A stretch of DNA of 64,000 bases from DATFTE01 sp963802575 (GCA_963802575.1 CAWDJF010000006.1:62001-126000); one strand, 5' to 3'; shown: positions 9,462 through 17,710, counted from the stretch's first letter. Program-made: numbers and translations. Notes: generated by a model from the letters alone, not told the origin.

Positions 9462-10020
9462 CCCAAGCGTACCTTTTTGAGCTCGATTGAACCTGGAACT
9501 GGGACGAACACACGTCGACGAGACGGGAGGAGGTTAAGCAGGGCGATGCAGTCGGAGGGCCAAACACTTCAACAACGTAAATAGAAGACTGCGCTATAAG
9601 CGGAGGGCGCGCTCTTGCATCGATAGACGATCGGCAAGCTAAGTGATTGCAGGAACAATATTTGATCGCCGAAAGTCGACGACGTTGCGATATGAATAGG
9701 GTGAGATCCAGGGCAGGATTGCCAAAGTTGTGACGGGGACGTGCCCTCTTAATCGTACGAATCTGGAAACGTCCTCGGGTGACATATTTTCAGCAACTGT
9801 GCAATAGTTTGCGGCCGTTGCAATCGGATTTATGGCGGGATGCAAACCGATTTAAAGAGGGCAAATTACCGAAGTTTGACGAAGATTGCGGAAATTCGTG
9901 ACAACCATCTCCCGGCCATCGAATACTTCTATTAGATGCAAGCATTTGGCGGGAACGGCTTCGCACTGTAGCGTAGATGACGGTTCAGGAGCAAGCGGCA
10001 TCTAAGTACACAAGAAGATT
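9462..10020. other. Intergenic stretch without a recognised gene
   Basis: This stretch separates the minus-strand lipoprotein (start 9461) from the small plus-strand ORF at 10021. The short minus-strand ORF at 9639-9845 has no domain or ribosome site and I do not call it. The DNA is more AT-rich than its neighbours, as expected for promoters. No strong hairpin was noticed. Confidence 0.4.
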
Positions 10021-10170
10021 ATGCACCTCGTAGAAGACACTTCGACGTCAGCCTTTATTCGCGAGCGGGACTCGCGCGAATCGCGCCGTTTTTTGGTCGG
10101 ACTGGGACACGGAATCTGGATGAGCGCGGTGTTGACGCTGGCACTCTATTGGATCGTGCAGATTTTGTAA
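10021..10170 (+). CDS. Small single-pass membrane protein, 49 aa
   Basis: An ATG at 10021 opens a 49-codon frame ending in TAA at 10168-10170. It encodes a charged N-terminus (FIRERDSRESRR) and one C-terminal hydrophobic helix of about 20 residues (WMSAVLTLALYWIVQIL). The composition and layout are those of a genuine small membrane protein. A weak AAGAAG lies about 5 nt before the start. A GC-rich repeat element begins 10 nt after the stop. I recognise no family; it could also be a chance frame. Confidence 0.45.
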   Translation: MHLVEDTSTSAFIRERDSRESRRFLVGLGHGIWMSAVLTLALYWIVQIL

Positions 10171-10180
10171 GCCTCTTTGT

Positions 10181-10203
10181 GGCCGGCGGGACGCCGACGC
10201 TAC
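10181..10203 (+). repeat. GC-rich REP-like repeat, copy 1
   Basis: The sequence GGCCGGCGGGACGCCGACGC followed by TAC matches a second copy on the minus strand at 51222-51244 in 21 of 23 positions. The core is an imperfect palindrome (GGCG, GGA, CGCC), as in REP or small terminator-like elements. It lies between the ends of two convergent genes. Confidence 0.55.
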
Positions 10204-10204
10204 T

Positions 10205-10870
10205 CTAGCTGCTCTGCAGGCCACGGGTTAGGACTTTGGCCAGGCAGGCGGCAGTTTTCTTCGCTGGCTTGCCGTCGCAGCCAAGGACGACCGGACGCAA
10301 AAAACCGAAAACAAAGCCCAGCGCTCCAATGGCCTGCGCGATGGCTTCGATTTCCTCTCCATCGACCGATTCGTGATTCAACAGGCGCAACCGTTCGGCG
10401 ATTGCCTTGGCATGGCGCTGCGGCCCTACGCGGCTCACAAATTTCCCGACCTTCGGATCGAGAATCGCGTGCGGGATGGAAGCGCGCAGCAGATCGCGAT
10501 CACGCCACATGCGATCGACCTCCCACGCAATCAACTGCTGAATTTCTTCTTCCAGAGTGGCGGCCAGTGGCAAGGTGTCGTTGAGTTCGCGCACTTCACG
10601 GGAAGCGTGGAAACTCATGAGAGCGAGCAGCAGACCTTCCTTGCCATCGAAGTAGCGGTGGATCAGCCCCTCGGCGCAACCAGCGCGAGCGGCAATCTCG
10701 CGCGTGGTAGTCAGCTCGTAGCCGCGTGAAGCGAAAAGCTTCGTCGCTGCACGAATGAGCGCTTCCTGTTTCGCAGGACGATCTCTCTTTCTGACCGATT
10801 GTGGTTTGGGAATGGCGGGGTGGTTGCGGCTTTTGGGCTTTGCGATAAAAGTGCGACTTCTGGAATTCAT
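10205..10870 (-). CDS. TetR/AcrR family transcriptional regulator
   Basis: 221 aa. After a basic, probably disordered N-terminus of about 35 residues comes a classical TetR helix-turn-helix (ALIRAATKLFASRGYELTTTREIAARAGCAEGLIHRYFDGKEGLLLAL, about residues 37-80). A helical ligand-binding domain with no obvious relatives follows. The ligand and targets are unknown. The nearest divergent gene is the receiver-like protein at 11156, with a phased repeat array between them. No efflux pump is adjacent; the RND operon is 30 kb away. The Met at 10870 is the only strong start. Confidence 0.9.
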   Translation of the reverse strand: MNSRSRTFIAKPKSRNHPAIPKPQSVRKRDRPAKQEALIRAATKLFASRGYELTTTREIAARAGCAEGLIHRYFDGKEGLLLALMSFHASREVRELNDTLPLAATLEEEIQQLIAWEVDRMWRDRDLLRASIPHAILDPKVGKFVSRVGPQRHAKAIAERLRLLNHESVDGEEIEAIAQAIGALGFVFGFLRPVVLGCDGKPAKKTAACLAKVLTRGLQSS

Positions 10871-10933
10871 TGGCCTGGCGTCACGGTAAACGCTGAATTA
10901 CAAACTCATGATAACCGCTTCGGAAAACGGTGC

Positions 10934-10973
10934 TTGTCAAGAGATTGTCCGCAGATTGTCAAGGAATTGTCAC
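10934..10973 (+). promoter_or_regulatory. Four direct repeats of TTGTC at exactly 11-bp spacing
   Basis: TTGTC occurs at 10934, 10945, 10956 and 10967, each 11 bp after the last, with the spacers rich in A and G. Direct 5-7 bp repeats with an 11-bp period are how PhoB and other OmpR-family regulators bind: the Pho box is a CTGTCA-type repeat every 11 bp. Four half-sites would accommodate two dimers. The array lies 64 bp upstream of the TetR gene and about 180 bp upstream of the receiver-like gene at 11156. The assignment to PhoB is inference. Confidence 0.55.
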
Positions 10974-11155
10974 CAACTTTCGGCTGGAAATTTACCGAGA
11001 CTTAACAACCCAGAAACCTGTACGCAACTTTCGTTGGTTACGCTCGTCAGGCCGGATTTGTATCGGCAAGTTTGCCCACGTGGAAGGCTCGGGGACAAGT
11101 CTCCATGAGGCCTGTCTCCCGGCCTTTAATTTCGGCGGGCAAACGGAGGGATCGC

Positions 11156-11569
11156 ATGGTCCAGCTCCAACGGGATACATGGCGGATTCTGCTGATCGAC
11201 GAGAATCCCTTCAAGCAGAATCTGCGCGCCACCATCCTCCGCAACTACGAAGTCGAAGTACACACCGCAAACACTCTTACCGACGCACAAAATCTGTGGA
11301 TCAATAACCTCTATGATCTGGTGTTGTTGGCTGCGGCGGAAAATTCACCGGAGGCGGTTGCTCTGCCTGCGCAGATCAGGAAAAGCAAACCCCGGCAGCG
11401 AATCGGTCTGCTGGTGGGAGCGCCGACTTACATTCGCGAAGTCGGTGGGATTCCCAAGCGCGTTCCCAGAGTCAATCCGCCCCCGCCATCGAGCTTCGCG
11501 ACGGAAATTGTTCCCTTACGAAGCCAGCCGCAATGGCAGGAGATTGTTCAGCGCTTGCTTGGCAGCTAG
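11156..11569 (+). CDS. Stand-alone receiver-like protein lacking the phospho-acceptor Asp
   Basis: 137 aa starting at the ATG at 11156, which has GGAGGG 5 nt upstream; the frame extends further upstream but without a ribosome site. The first about 90 residues follow the CheY fold: beta1 WRILLIDEN with the acidic pair D15/E16, helix 1 FKQNLRATIL, beta2 EVEVHTA, and beta3 YDLVLL at 53-58. The residue after beta3, normally the phosphorylated Asp, is Ala59. The conserved Lys and Thr of active receivers are not evident. The tail (about residues 95-137) is Pro-rich and has no output domain. It is probably a pseudo-receiver that binds partners independently of phosphorylation. Its stop overlaps the convergent DUF885 gene by 4 nt. 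Confidence 0.75.
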   Translation: MVQLQRDTWRILLIDENPFKQNLRATILRNYEVEVHTANTLTDAQNLWINNLYDLVLLAAAENSPEAVALPAQIRKSKPRQRIGLLVGAPTYIREVGGIPKRVPRVNPPPPSSFATEIVPLRSQPQWQEIVQRLLGS

Positions 11570-13293
11570 AGAGTCGGGCTATCGTTGCCCAGCATGGCGC
11601 GGCGGATCAGCTTGAGCGGGATGCCGCCCTGTTCCATGAAGCGATCATGGAATTCCTGCAAGCTAAAGTTGTCTCCCGCCATCTTTTTGTAGTCTTCCCT
11701 CAGCTTCATGATTTGCAACTTTCCCAATGTGTAGACGAGATAGGTAGGATCGCTGGTGCCGCGGCGCGCTTCGACCTCGGCGATGGGCGGGACTTGGTAT
11801 CCCTCTTTGATAAACAACTGCTTAGCTTCGTCGACGGTCATATTCCCGGTGTGCATTTCGAGGCCAACGATGAAACGCACGTCGCGCAGCAACGCATCGA
11901 CGAGCTGCCCGGCGCGGACGCGCGGATCGTTCGAATATCCCTCATCGAGCATCATCTGTTCGGTGTAATGCGCCCATCCTTCGCTGTTGGTATCGCAATA
12001 CAGAAGCTTGCGAACTTTCGAGGACGCGTTCAGCGACCAGAGATATTGCACGTAGTGGCCGGGATAGACCTCGTGCGTCGCTGTGCTGACGATGGTTCCC
12101 CGACTGAAACCGTTCATGTATTCCTGCACGTGATCCGGTTTCCAACTGGGAGCGGGCAGCGTCACTTCGAAAATTCCTCCCTTGGCCTTGGTTTCGTAGG
12201 GGCCGGGCGTGTCCATCGCGGCGGTGGTAAGGGCGCGGGCGAAGGGCGGCGTTTCCTCGATCACAGGCTCCGCATTCGAGGGGATTGTCATGATCTTCTT
12301 TTCCTGGATGAATTGCCGCAAACTACCGAGCACTTCGCGGAAGCTCTGCAACAACTGGCCGGGGGCCGGATGATCGCTCTGCAGGCTCGCCACGACCTCG
12401 CGCGAAGAATGTTTGGGATCGATCTGCGCAGTCACCTGCTTGAGCCATTCCTGATTGTGGTGCAGGTCAGCGTAAGCGATCTGGCGCAAACGGTCGATCG
12501 GGATGTCGACCATGTCGTCGTAGAGCAATTTCTTTTGAAAGCTCTCCGCGCCGAGACGAAAATCTCCCTTGGAAACCGGGAGCAAGTCTTCTCGCACAAA
12601 GTTCTCGTATTTCCCGTAGGCATCGATGACGGCCTGATTCGCGGAGTGAAATTCGACTAACAGCGCTGTATCGTGCACCCCGCTGAAGGCGTTGGGCACA
12701 TCGCTGCGGAAGAAATCGATGGTCCCCGGCAGCTGGTCCAACGCCACCTCCGTGTAAACGCGAGGCGGGTTCTGCAGATTCTGGCGGGCGGAGGCGAAGA
12801 TCGCCGGGATTTGCCGCTCCCGAGCAATTACCGAGCGCAAGCGGTCTTCCGCCGGCGCGAAGTCACGTTTCATGACGACAAAAATGCTGTAAGCCGGACT
12901 GCTGGCGTAAAGGTCCGGATCCTTTTGCCACATCCGTATGGTTTCGAGTTCCAGCAAACGGGCACGGATCTGGCTTGCTACAAACCGTAAATCGTCGGCC
13001 GTGAACGGTGGCGACGCTTTCTGGAGCGCACTCTGAAATTCGGGCAGGATGGTTTTCAGAGCCTGCGCTTCGCGATCGAGGTTGAGGCGCGAGAAGTCTT
13101 CCAACTCGGCATCATGCTGATGAAAGCCAGCGGAGGTCGCCGCCGTGGGATGAAACCGGAAATAGATATCGAAGTATTTTTCGATCAACGGGCTCGCCGG
13201 CTCCGAAACGGTAAAAGGCTCTCGACTAGCGAACAACGGCAAGGCAAGCAACGCGGCGAGGCACCAGGCCGAGACCCATCCGTGTTTGTACAT
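11566..13293 (-). CDS. DUF885 family protein, putative secreted peptidase-like
   Basis: I start it at the ATG at 13293, which has a GGGG-type ribosome site and yields a signal peptide (WCLAALLALPLFASREPF). The upstream in-frame extension to 13563 would overlap the cupin gene and lacks a signal. About 575 aa, matching DUF885 proteins. The family hallmark is present: THEVYPGHYVQ, an HE-x-x-PGH metal-binding-like motif. Further conserved phrases are GWAHYTEQMMLDEG and EGYQVPPIAEVEARRGTSDP. DUF885 proteins resemble gluzincin-like metallopeptidases, but the substrate is unknown. An exported, periplasmic peptidase-like role is inferred. Confidence 0.85.
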   Translation of the reverse strand: MYKHGWVSAWCLAALLALPLFASREPFTVSEPASPLIEKYFDIYFRFHPTAATSAGFHQHDAELEDFSRLNLDREAQALKTILPEFQSALQKASPPFTADDLRFVASQIRARLLELETIRMWQKDPDLYASSPAYSIFVVMKRDFAPAEDRLRSVIARERQIPAIFASARQNLQNPPRVYTEVALDQLPGTIDFFRSDVPNAFSGVHDTALLVEFHSANQAVIDAYGKYENFVREDLLPVSKGDFRLGAESFQKKLLYDDMVDIPIDRLRQIAYADLHHNQEWLKQVTAQIDPKHSSREVVASLQSDHPAPGQLLQSFREVLGSLRQFIQEKKIMTIPSNAEPVIEETPPFARALTTAAMDTPGPYETKAKGGIFEVTLPAPSWKPDHVQEYMNGFSRGTIVSTATHEVYPGHYVQYLWSLNASSKVRKLLYCDTNSEGWAHYTEQMMLDEGYSNDPRVRAGQLVDALLRDVRFIVGLEMHTGNMTVDEAKQLFIKEGYQVPPIAEVEARRGTSDPTYLVYTLGKLQIMKLREDYKKMAGDNFSLQEFHDRFMEQGGIPLKLIRRAMLGNDSPTL

Positions 13294-13411
13294 TGTTCGC
13301 CCCTTCAAAAGTTCACAACGTACGTCGAGCAAGCATCTCACAACTGGGTCTTTAAGGCTAAGAATTGACTTTCCCAGGATGCCGGCAGGGGCGTATAACT
13401 TGGCATCTCCC

Positions 13412-13831
13412 ATGAACCAGCCTCTGGTGCAAATTGTCACCGTCGCTGACACCGGCGACGACCGGGGCTGTAGTTTTTCTCTGCCTGACGTATGGAACCG
13501 CTTTCTGGGTTCCCTGGCAGATATGCATGTGACGACCATCCGGCCGGGACATATTCGCGGCAATCACTACCACGCTCAGCATCGGGAAATTCTGGTGGTG
13601 ATCCACCAAGATGCCTGGACTTTCTATTGGGACAACGGCGCCGGCAGCCCGGTGGAGCACCGAATCTTCCACGACAAGGGCGCGGCGCTCATCGAAATCC
13701 TACCTTCGGCTTCGCACGCAGTCGTGAACACTGGCAGCCTGGACATTACGGTGCTGGGAATGTCGGACATGCGGTACAACCCCGCGTCGCCGGACGCTTT
13801 TCCCCGTCCAGTCGCACGTGGAGGCGCTTGA
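13412..13831 (+). CDS. Cupin-domain protein (WxcM/CapF-C-like)
   Basis: About 139 aa forming one double-stranded beta-helix cupin. Cupin motif 1 is visible as GHIRGNHYHAQHREILVV, in which the two histidines and the Glu are metal-binding candidates. Motif 2 is GAALIEILPSASHAVVNTG. Overall it resembles small cupins that act on nucleotide sugars, such as WxcM/FdtA-type isomerases or the C-terminal reductase-partner domain of CapF. The substrate is not deducible and no sugar-biosynthesis genes adjoin it. Either ATG, 13379 or 13412, could be the start; neither has a strong Shine-Dalgarno. It is divergent from the DUF885 gene and lies about 130 bp before the TIR gene. Confidence 0.7.
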   Translation: MNQPLVQIVTVADTGDDRGCSFSLPDVWNRFLGSLADMHVTTIRPGHIRGNHYHAQHREILVVIHQDAWTFYWDNGAGSPVEHRIFHDKGAALIEILPSASHAVVNTGSLDITVLGMSDMRYNPASPDAFPRPVARGGA

Positions 13832-13962
13832 CAGCCGGCGATGTAAGTCAGGTATTGTCCGCCTCGCAGGGCTTGGATAGACTGTGGTCCTCCCCCTAAA
13901 TGAATGCGAGTTTTTGCTGGCGTCTCAGTACCCTGGGATCGAGTCGGCCGGGATGAGCAGCG

Positions 13963-16035
13963 ATGAATAGCCAAGAAACAATTGCTACTGGCCGGGCGTT
14001 GCGCCCGGAAGTGATGATCAGCTACTCCAGCCAGGAGCGGCCGCAGGTTCTTGAGATCGTGCAAAAGCTCCGCTCGGCGGGCGTCGCCGTCTGGATCGAT
14101 CATGGCGGCATCGACGGCGCGCAGCGCTGGGGCGAAGAGATCGTCAACGCCATCGAAGATTGCAAGATCGTGCTACTGATGGTTTCGCGAAGCTCCATGC
14201 GCTCGGAGAATATCGCCAAGGAAGTTTCGATTGCATCGGATGGCGGCAAGCGGCTGCTTCCGCTGTATCTCGAGGAGGCGGAAATTCCCAAGAGCATGCG
14301 CTACCCGCTGTCGGGAATTCAACACATCAAGCTGTATGACGGCGATCCTGAAACCAAGTTCCTGGCGGTGTTGCGCGCGCTGGTGCGGCTGGGAGTGCAG
14401 GCTTCTCCTTATTACATTGCGCTGATCAGCGCCGATACCGGCGACCGCGAGCAGGCGTTCGAATGGCTGAATAAAGCGGTTGACGCGCGCGCGGGAGGTC
14501 TGGTGCGCCTGCAAACCGAACCGCGATTCGCCATGTTGCGCAGCGATCCCAGATTTACCGCGATGGCGAAACGCGTCGAGTTGGTACAACTGGATCCCGA
14601 GGAATCGAGCACGCAAATCCCGGTGATTCTGCCGCGACCGGTTGTCACGCCGACCGGGCCGGTTCCTCTCTGGAAAAAGCTTTTCTGGCCTGACATCTAT
14701 GATGACCGCTCGGCGCGCTTCGCGGCCTCGCTGGGAATCTGGACGGCGGTGTTTTTAGTTGCGGCAAGTTTCCTGGCGCCGCTGTTTCTAACCTCTTTAG
14801 TGGGAACCGTGCCGGTCATGGCCATGGGATGGAACAACCCACTTCTTTTTGCGGTGATCTTCGCGCCAATTGCTTTTGGCATTCAGAAGATGGGAAGGCC
14901 GGCGGCCATCATTGGACTGGTGTTGTGCTCGCTGGGTGCGATTGGAAATCTGATGGCGGTGACCTCGATGCAGGCGGCCGTCAACGCTTACGCGCAATAT
15001 CAGACTCAATATCCCGGATACCAGAATCCCCTGCTTGCGCAGTACTACACCAGTTGGTCTGGGCTGATTGTCGGCGCGATCTGCGTGCTCGGGTTCGCCA
15101 ATGCAACGCGAGGCGCCTTGGCCTATCACCAACTGGTAATGACGCGCAAAGCTGACGATAAGCAGGTCGCCATCACAAGAGCGGAATTCGCGGGGATCAG
15201 AAGCGGAATCTTTGGACGATTGGCGAAACTGCGTGGCGCTGGTCAAGCCAAGCTAGCCAGCATGTCGCAGACAAGTGTCGCCGCAGTCCCGCAGAATCTG
15301 ATGACGTCTGTTGCAACGGCGATTGGGCCGGCGTCTGTCCCGCCAGCACCTCAGGTCGCGCCTTATGTTCCCGCTCCGTCATTGGTCATGACAGAACCAC
15401 AGAGCTTCGCCGAGTTGATCGGCGCGCGCGGTTCTTCCATAGGATGGTTACGCGCCTTAGCCTTTATCATTGCCAACGTCGCCGCAGGACTGACCTATCT
15501 CATCTGGCTCAGCGCAACCAGCAAAATTCCAGTGACCGGAGTGTATTGGCAACTGGTAATTGCAGAGAGAAGCCTGTTTGCAATCGCCGCGCTGGTCCTC
15601 TTCCGCCTGATGCAAAAACCCTGGAAGGCGGCGGCGCTTGGAGGCTTAATCGCCACCGTAGTGGCGCTTCCCTTCTACTCGATGCTGCCCACATTTATCT
15701 GGGGCGACCTGATTTATCGCGAACAATTTCAGCAGTTTGTGCTCGTACCTTTTTTCAATAACTTCATTCTGTTGCTTGGCCTGGCATGGGCCGTCCCTCG
15801 AGTGAAGCCCATGCTGTTCGCTCTTTTCATGGGAGCGATGAGCACCGAAGTTCTGACGCCGCTTTTTGCGAATTTCCTGCGTATGTTTGGCGCGGGCCAG
15901 GCTCCTGACCAGATGCTGAACAGCACCTCCGTCATTTTCGCCGTCATCCGCAGCCTGCTCTTTGCGGCCATCTTCTGGGGACTGCTGCGGGTCATGAAAC
16001 AGGATAAACTCGTAGTCCCTGCGAGCGCCTCGTGA
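13963..16035 (+). CDS. TIR-domain protein with multi-pass membrane C-terminus
   Basis: 690 aa. Residues 16-143 form a TIR domain: VMISYSSQ (beta A), GVAVWIDHGGIDGAQRW, then CKIVLLMVSRSSMRSENIAKEVSIA. Glu87 stands where catalytically active TIR NAD-hydrolases carry their essential glutamate. Residues 150-204 (YYIALISADTGDREQAF, then the EPRF and DPRF repeats) match the short TPR-like module that ends many acidobacterial kinase and cyclase proteins. From about residue 255 onward there are two hydrophobic blocks with roughly ten transmembrane helices (256-380 and 493-675), split by a Pro/Ala-rich cytoplasmic linker. The gene overlaps the next one by 4 nt (GTGA), so translation is coupled. TIR enzymes in bacterial immunity make nucleotide signals or deplete NAD; that this one does so is inference. 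Confidence 0.88.
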   Translation: MNSQETIATGRALRPEVMISYSSQERPQVLEIVQKLRSAGVAVWIDHGGIDGAQRWGEEIVNAIEDCKIVLLMVSRSSMRSENIAKEVSIASDGGKRLLPLYLEEAEIPKSMRYPLSGIQHIKLYDGDPETKFLAVLRALVRLGVQASPYYIALISADTGDREQAFEWLNKAVDARAGGLVRLQTEPRFAMLRSDPRFTAMAKRVELVQLDPEESSTQIPVILPRPVVTPTGPVPLWKKLFWPDIYDDRSARFAASLGIWTAVFLVAASFLAPLFLTSLVGTVPVMAMGWNNPLLFAVIFAPIAFGIQKMGRPAAIIGLVLCSLGAIGNLMAVTSMQAAVNAYAQYQTQYPGYQNPLLAQYYTSWSGLIVGAICVLGFANATRGALAYHQLVMTRKADDKQVAITRAEFAGIRSGIFGRLAKLRGAGQAKLASMSQTSVAAVPQNLMTSVATAIGPASVPPAPQVAPYVPAPSLVMTEPQSFAELIGARGSSIGWLRALAFIIANVAAGLTYLIWLSATSKIPVTGVYWQLVIAERSLFAIAALVLFRLMQKPWKAAALGGLIATVVALPFYSMLPTFIWGDLIYREQFQQFVLVPFFNNFILLLGLAWAVPRVKPMLFALFMGAMSTEVLTPLFANFLRMFGAGQAPDQMLNSTSVIFAVIRSLLFAAIFWGLLRVMKQDKLVVPASAS

Positions 16036-17411
16036 AAGATGATCTCGACCCGGAAAACTACGAGCCGAAGCCAATCGACACTTCCTGTGTCGAGCTCCCG
16101 CCTCAGCTGAATCAGCGCATCGAAAACCTCGCGCAGAACAATCACGAAGTGTGGTCGCAGGAACGGATGCAGAACGGATGGAAGTACGGTCCGGAACGCA
16201 ACGACGAGAAGAAGGAGCATCCTGGCTTGGTTCGGTACGAAGAACTCAGCGAATCGGAAAAAGATGTGGATCGGAAAACCGTCGAACAAACTTTGAAGGC
16301 GGCAGTCGCTCTGGGGTGCAGGATCGAGACCATCGATCCGCCTGCCCCATGTGCACCGGGAGATTCCTATTCCACCGACGATATGGAAGAATGGCCGTCG
16401 CTTCCGCCGGGTTTCGGTCCCCCGAAAAAAGATCTCCTGAACATCTATCGCGTGGCCGACGCTGAGGCGAAGAAGGGGCTGCACGATCATCGCTGGGCGG
16501 TGGGTCTGTCTGCCGTATGCGGAACGGCAGCGGTCATCGTCGCGATCTTTGAGCTTTACCTGAATAAGGAAACCATGGGAGGTGCGCTCGCAGAATCGGC
16601 CTTCGCAATGCTCGCGCTGGCGGCCGTCATTATCGCGATCTTCGCGGCATGGATGCCAAAGTGGCTGCTGGAGCGTCATCGCGCAGAACGTTGCCGCTTC
16701 GCCAAGTATCGCGTGCTGGTGCGGCTAGCGGCAGCGGGGAGAGAAGTGGACGCCATGGGAGTCTGTCTCAACGACTTCAAAGAGCAGGTACACAGGATCG
16801 AGAGGCTGGACGAAGACGACCTGGAACAGTTCATGCAGGAAGATCCGGTGCCGGATGATCCGCCGCGAGTGAAGAAAGACTTTGAGGTCGAGCCGAAGTT
16901 GCGTGAGTTGGCCGATCACTACGTAAAGCAGCGTCTTGCGAACCAGGCTAAATATTTCTTCACGCAGTCGCGAAAGAAAAGCTCGGTCGACGCGTGGGTG
17001 CGATTGTTGCCCCCGCTATTATTCTTTAGCAGCATTCTGTTGGCGTTCATTCACTTTGCAATCTCCGGATACCGTCACTACGCCGATCCGCCGAACCCGA
17101 ATGCCGCCAAGGAATCCTTTCATTTCTGGAGTCTTAACCTTTTGATCGTTGGCGCCGCGACCTTGCCAGTGCTGGGTTCAGGCATACGCCTGCTGCGTTC
17201 GGCATTCGAATATTCACGCAACACAGCCCGCTTCCGCGCCAAGTACCGCGCGCTCGAACAACTGATCTCAAAAATGGAAGTTGCGCTCGGGCAGGGAGAC
17301 GACTTCCGCGCCGAAGACATCGTCCGCTACATGTGGAAGGGCGAGCTTCTTCTTGAGAACGAACACCGCGAGTGGCTTCGCCTGATGAAAGAAGCCGAGT
17401 GGTTCGGCTGA
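16032..17411 (+). CDS. RyR-domain membrane protein with two SLATT-like 2TM modules
   Basis: 459 aa with a GTG start inside the stop of the TIR gene. Residues 8-99 match the ryanodine-receptor (RyR) repeat closely: YEPKPIDTSCVELPPQL, ENLAQNNHEVW, RMQNGWKYGP, KEHPGLVRYEELSESEK and LKAAVALGCRI. Two membrane modules follow. Each is a pair of helices (about 157-176/190-208 and 324-346/366-384) and is followed by the same basic signature, RCRFAKYRVL at 219-228 and RFRAKYRALE at 400-409. The arrangement suggests an internal duplication of a SLATT-like two-helix effector. The C-terminus (LLLENEHREWLRLM) also resembles SLATT tails. RyR and SLATT domains have been reported computationally in prokaryotic conflict systems. 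A sensor-plus-membrane-effector role for the TIR product is inferred. Confidence 0.85.
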   Translation: MKDDLDPENYEPKPIDTSCVELPPQLNQRIENLAQNNHEVWSQERMQNGWKYGPERNDEKKEHPGLVRYEELSESEKDVDRKTVEQTLKAAVALGCRIETIDPPAPCAPGDSYSTDDMEEWPSLPPGFGPPKKDLLNIYRVADAEAKKGLHDHRWAVGLSAVCGTAAVIVAIFELYLNKETMGGALAESAFAMLALAAVIIAIFAAWMPKWLLERHRAERCRFAKYRVLVRLAAAGREVDAMGVCLNDFKEQVHRIERLDEDDLEQFMQEDPVPDDPPRVKKDFEVEPKLRELADHYVKQRLANQAKYFFTQSRKKSSVDAWVRLLPPLLFFSSILLAFIHFAISGYRHYADPPNPNAAKESFHFWSLNLLIVGAATLPVLGSGIRLLRSAFEYSRNTARFRAKYRALEQLISKMEVALGQGDDFRAEDIVRYMWKGELLLENEHREWLRLMKEAEWFG

Positions 17412-17490
17412 TTTCGAGACCAACCCCGAGCAACGCCACGCATCCAAGTGCAACCATCACCTACGTTCATCACGCGCAAAGGAAAAAACT

Positions 17491-17640
17491 ATGAGTACGG
17501 AAACCAGAAAATGTGAGCACCCTTCCTGCAAGTGCATGGTCGCCTCTGATCAGAAGTATTGCAGTCAATTGTGCAGCGATGCGGGAGCCGACGAAGTCGA
17601 GATCGCGTGCGATTGCGGCCATGCCCCTTGTGAGGAGTAA
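17491..17640 (+). CDS. Metallothionein-like small Cys-rich protein, 49 aa
   Basis: The ATG at 17491 is preceded by AAAGGA at a normal distance. The 49-residue product has eight cysteines (8, 13, 15, 24, 28, 40, 42, 47) plus His10 and His44. They lie in the order C-x-H-x2-C-x-C, YCSxxC and C-x-CGHxxC, the arrangement of bacterial metallothioneins of the SmtA/BmtA type (Pfam PF02069). These bind Zn(II) or Cd(II) in a four-metal cluster. The central YCS-x2-C-x-D segment matches the zinc-finger-like part of SmtA. It starts 79 nt after the RyR gene with no visible terminator between them, and a strong terminator follows, so co-transcription with the TIR/RyR pair is possible. Confidence 0.82.
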   Translation: MSTETRKCEHPSCKCMVASDQKYCSQLCSDAGADEVEIACDCGHAPCEE

Positions 17641-17677
17641 GTTCACCTGAAGTCGAAAGAGTGAAGAGGCACCTCGC

Positions 17678-17710
17678 GGCGGACTCAGCCTTGGGTCCGC
17701 CCCTTCTTTT
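17678..17710 (+). terminator. Rho-independent terminator after the metallothionein gene
   Basis: A 7-bp GC-rich perfect stem (17678-17684 with 17695-17701) closes a 10-nt loop and is followed by CCTTCTTTT. It ends the plus-strand unit that holds the TIR, RyR and metallothionein genes. Confidence 0.8.

Noticed and set aside
13293..13563. N-terminal extension of the DUF885 gene to 13563
   Set aside because: It overlaps the divergent cupin gene and would bury the signal peptide; the ATG at 13293 has a ribosome site.
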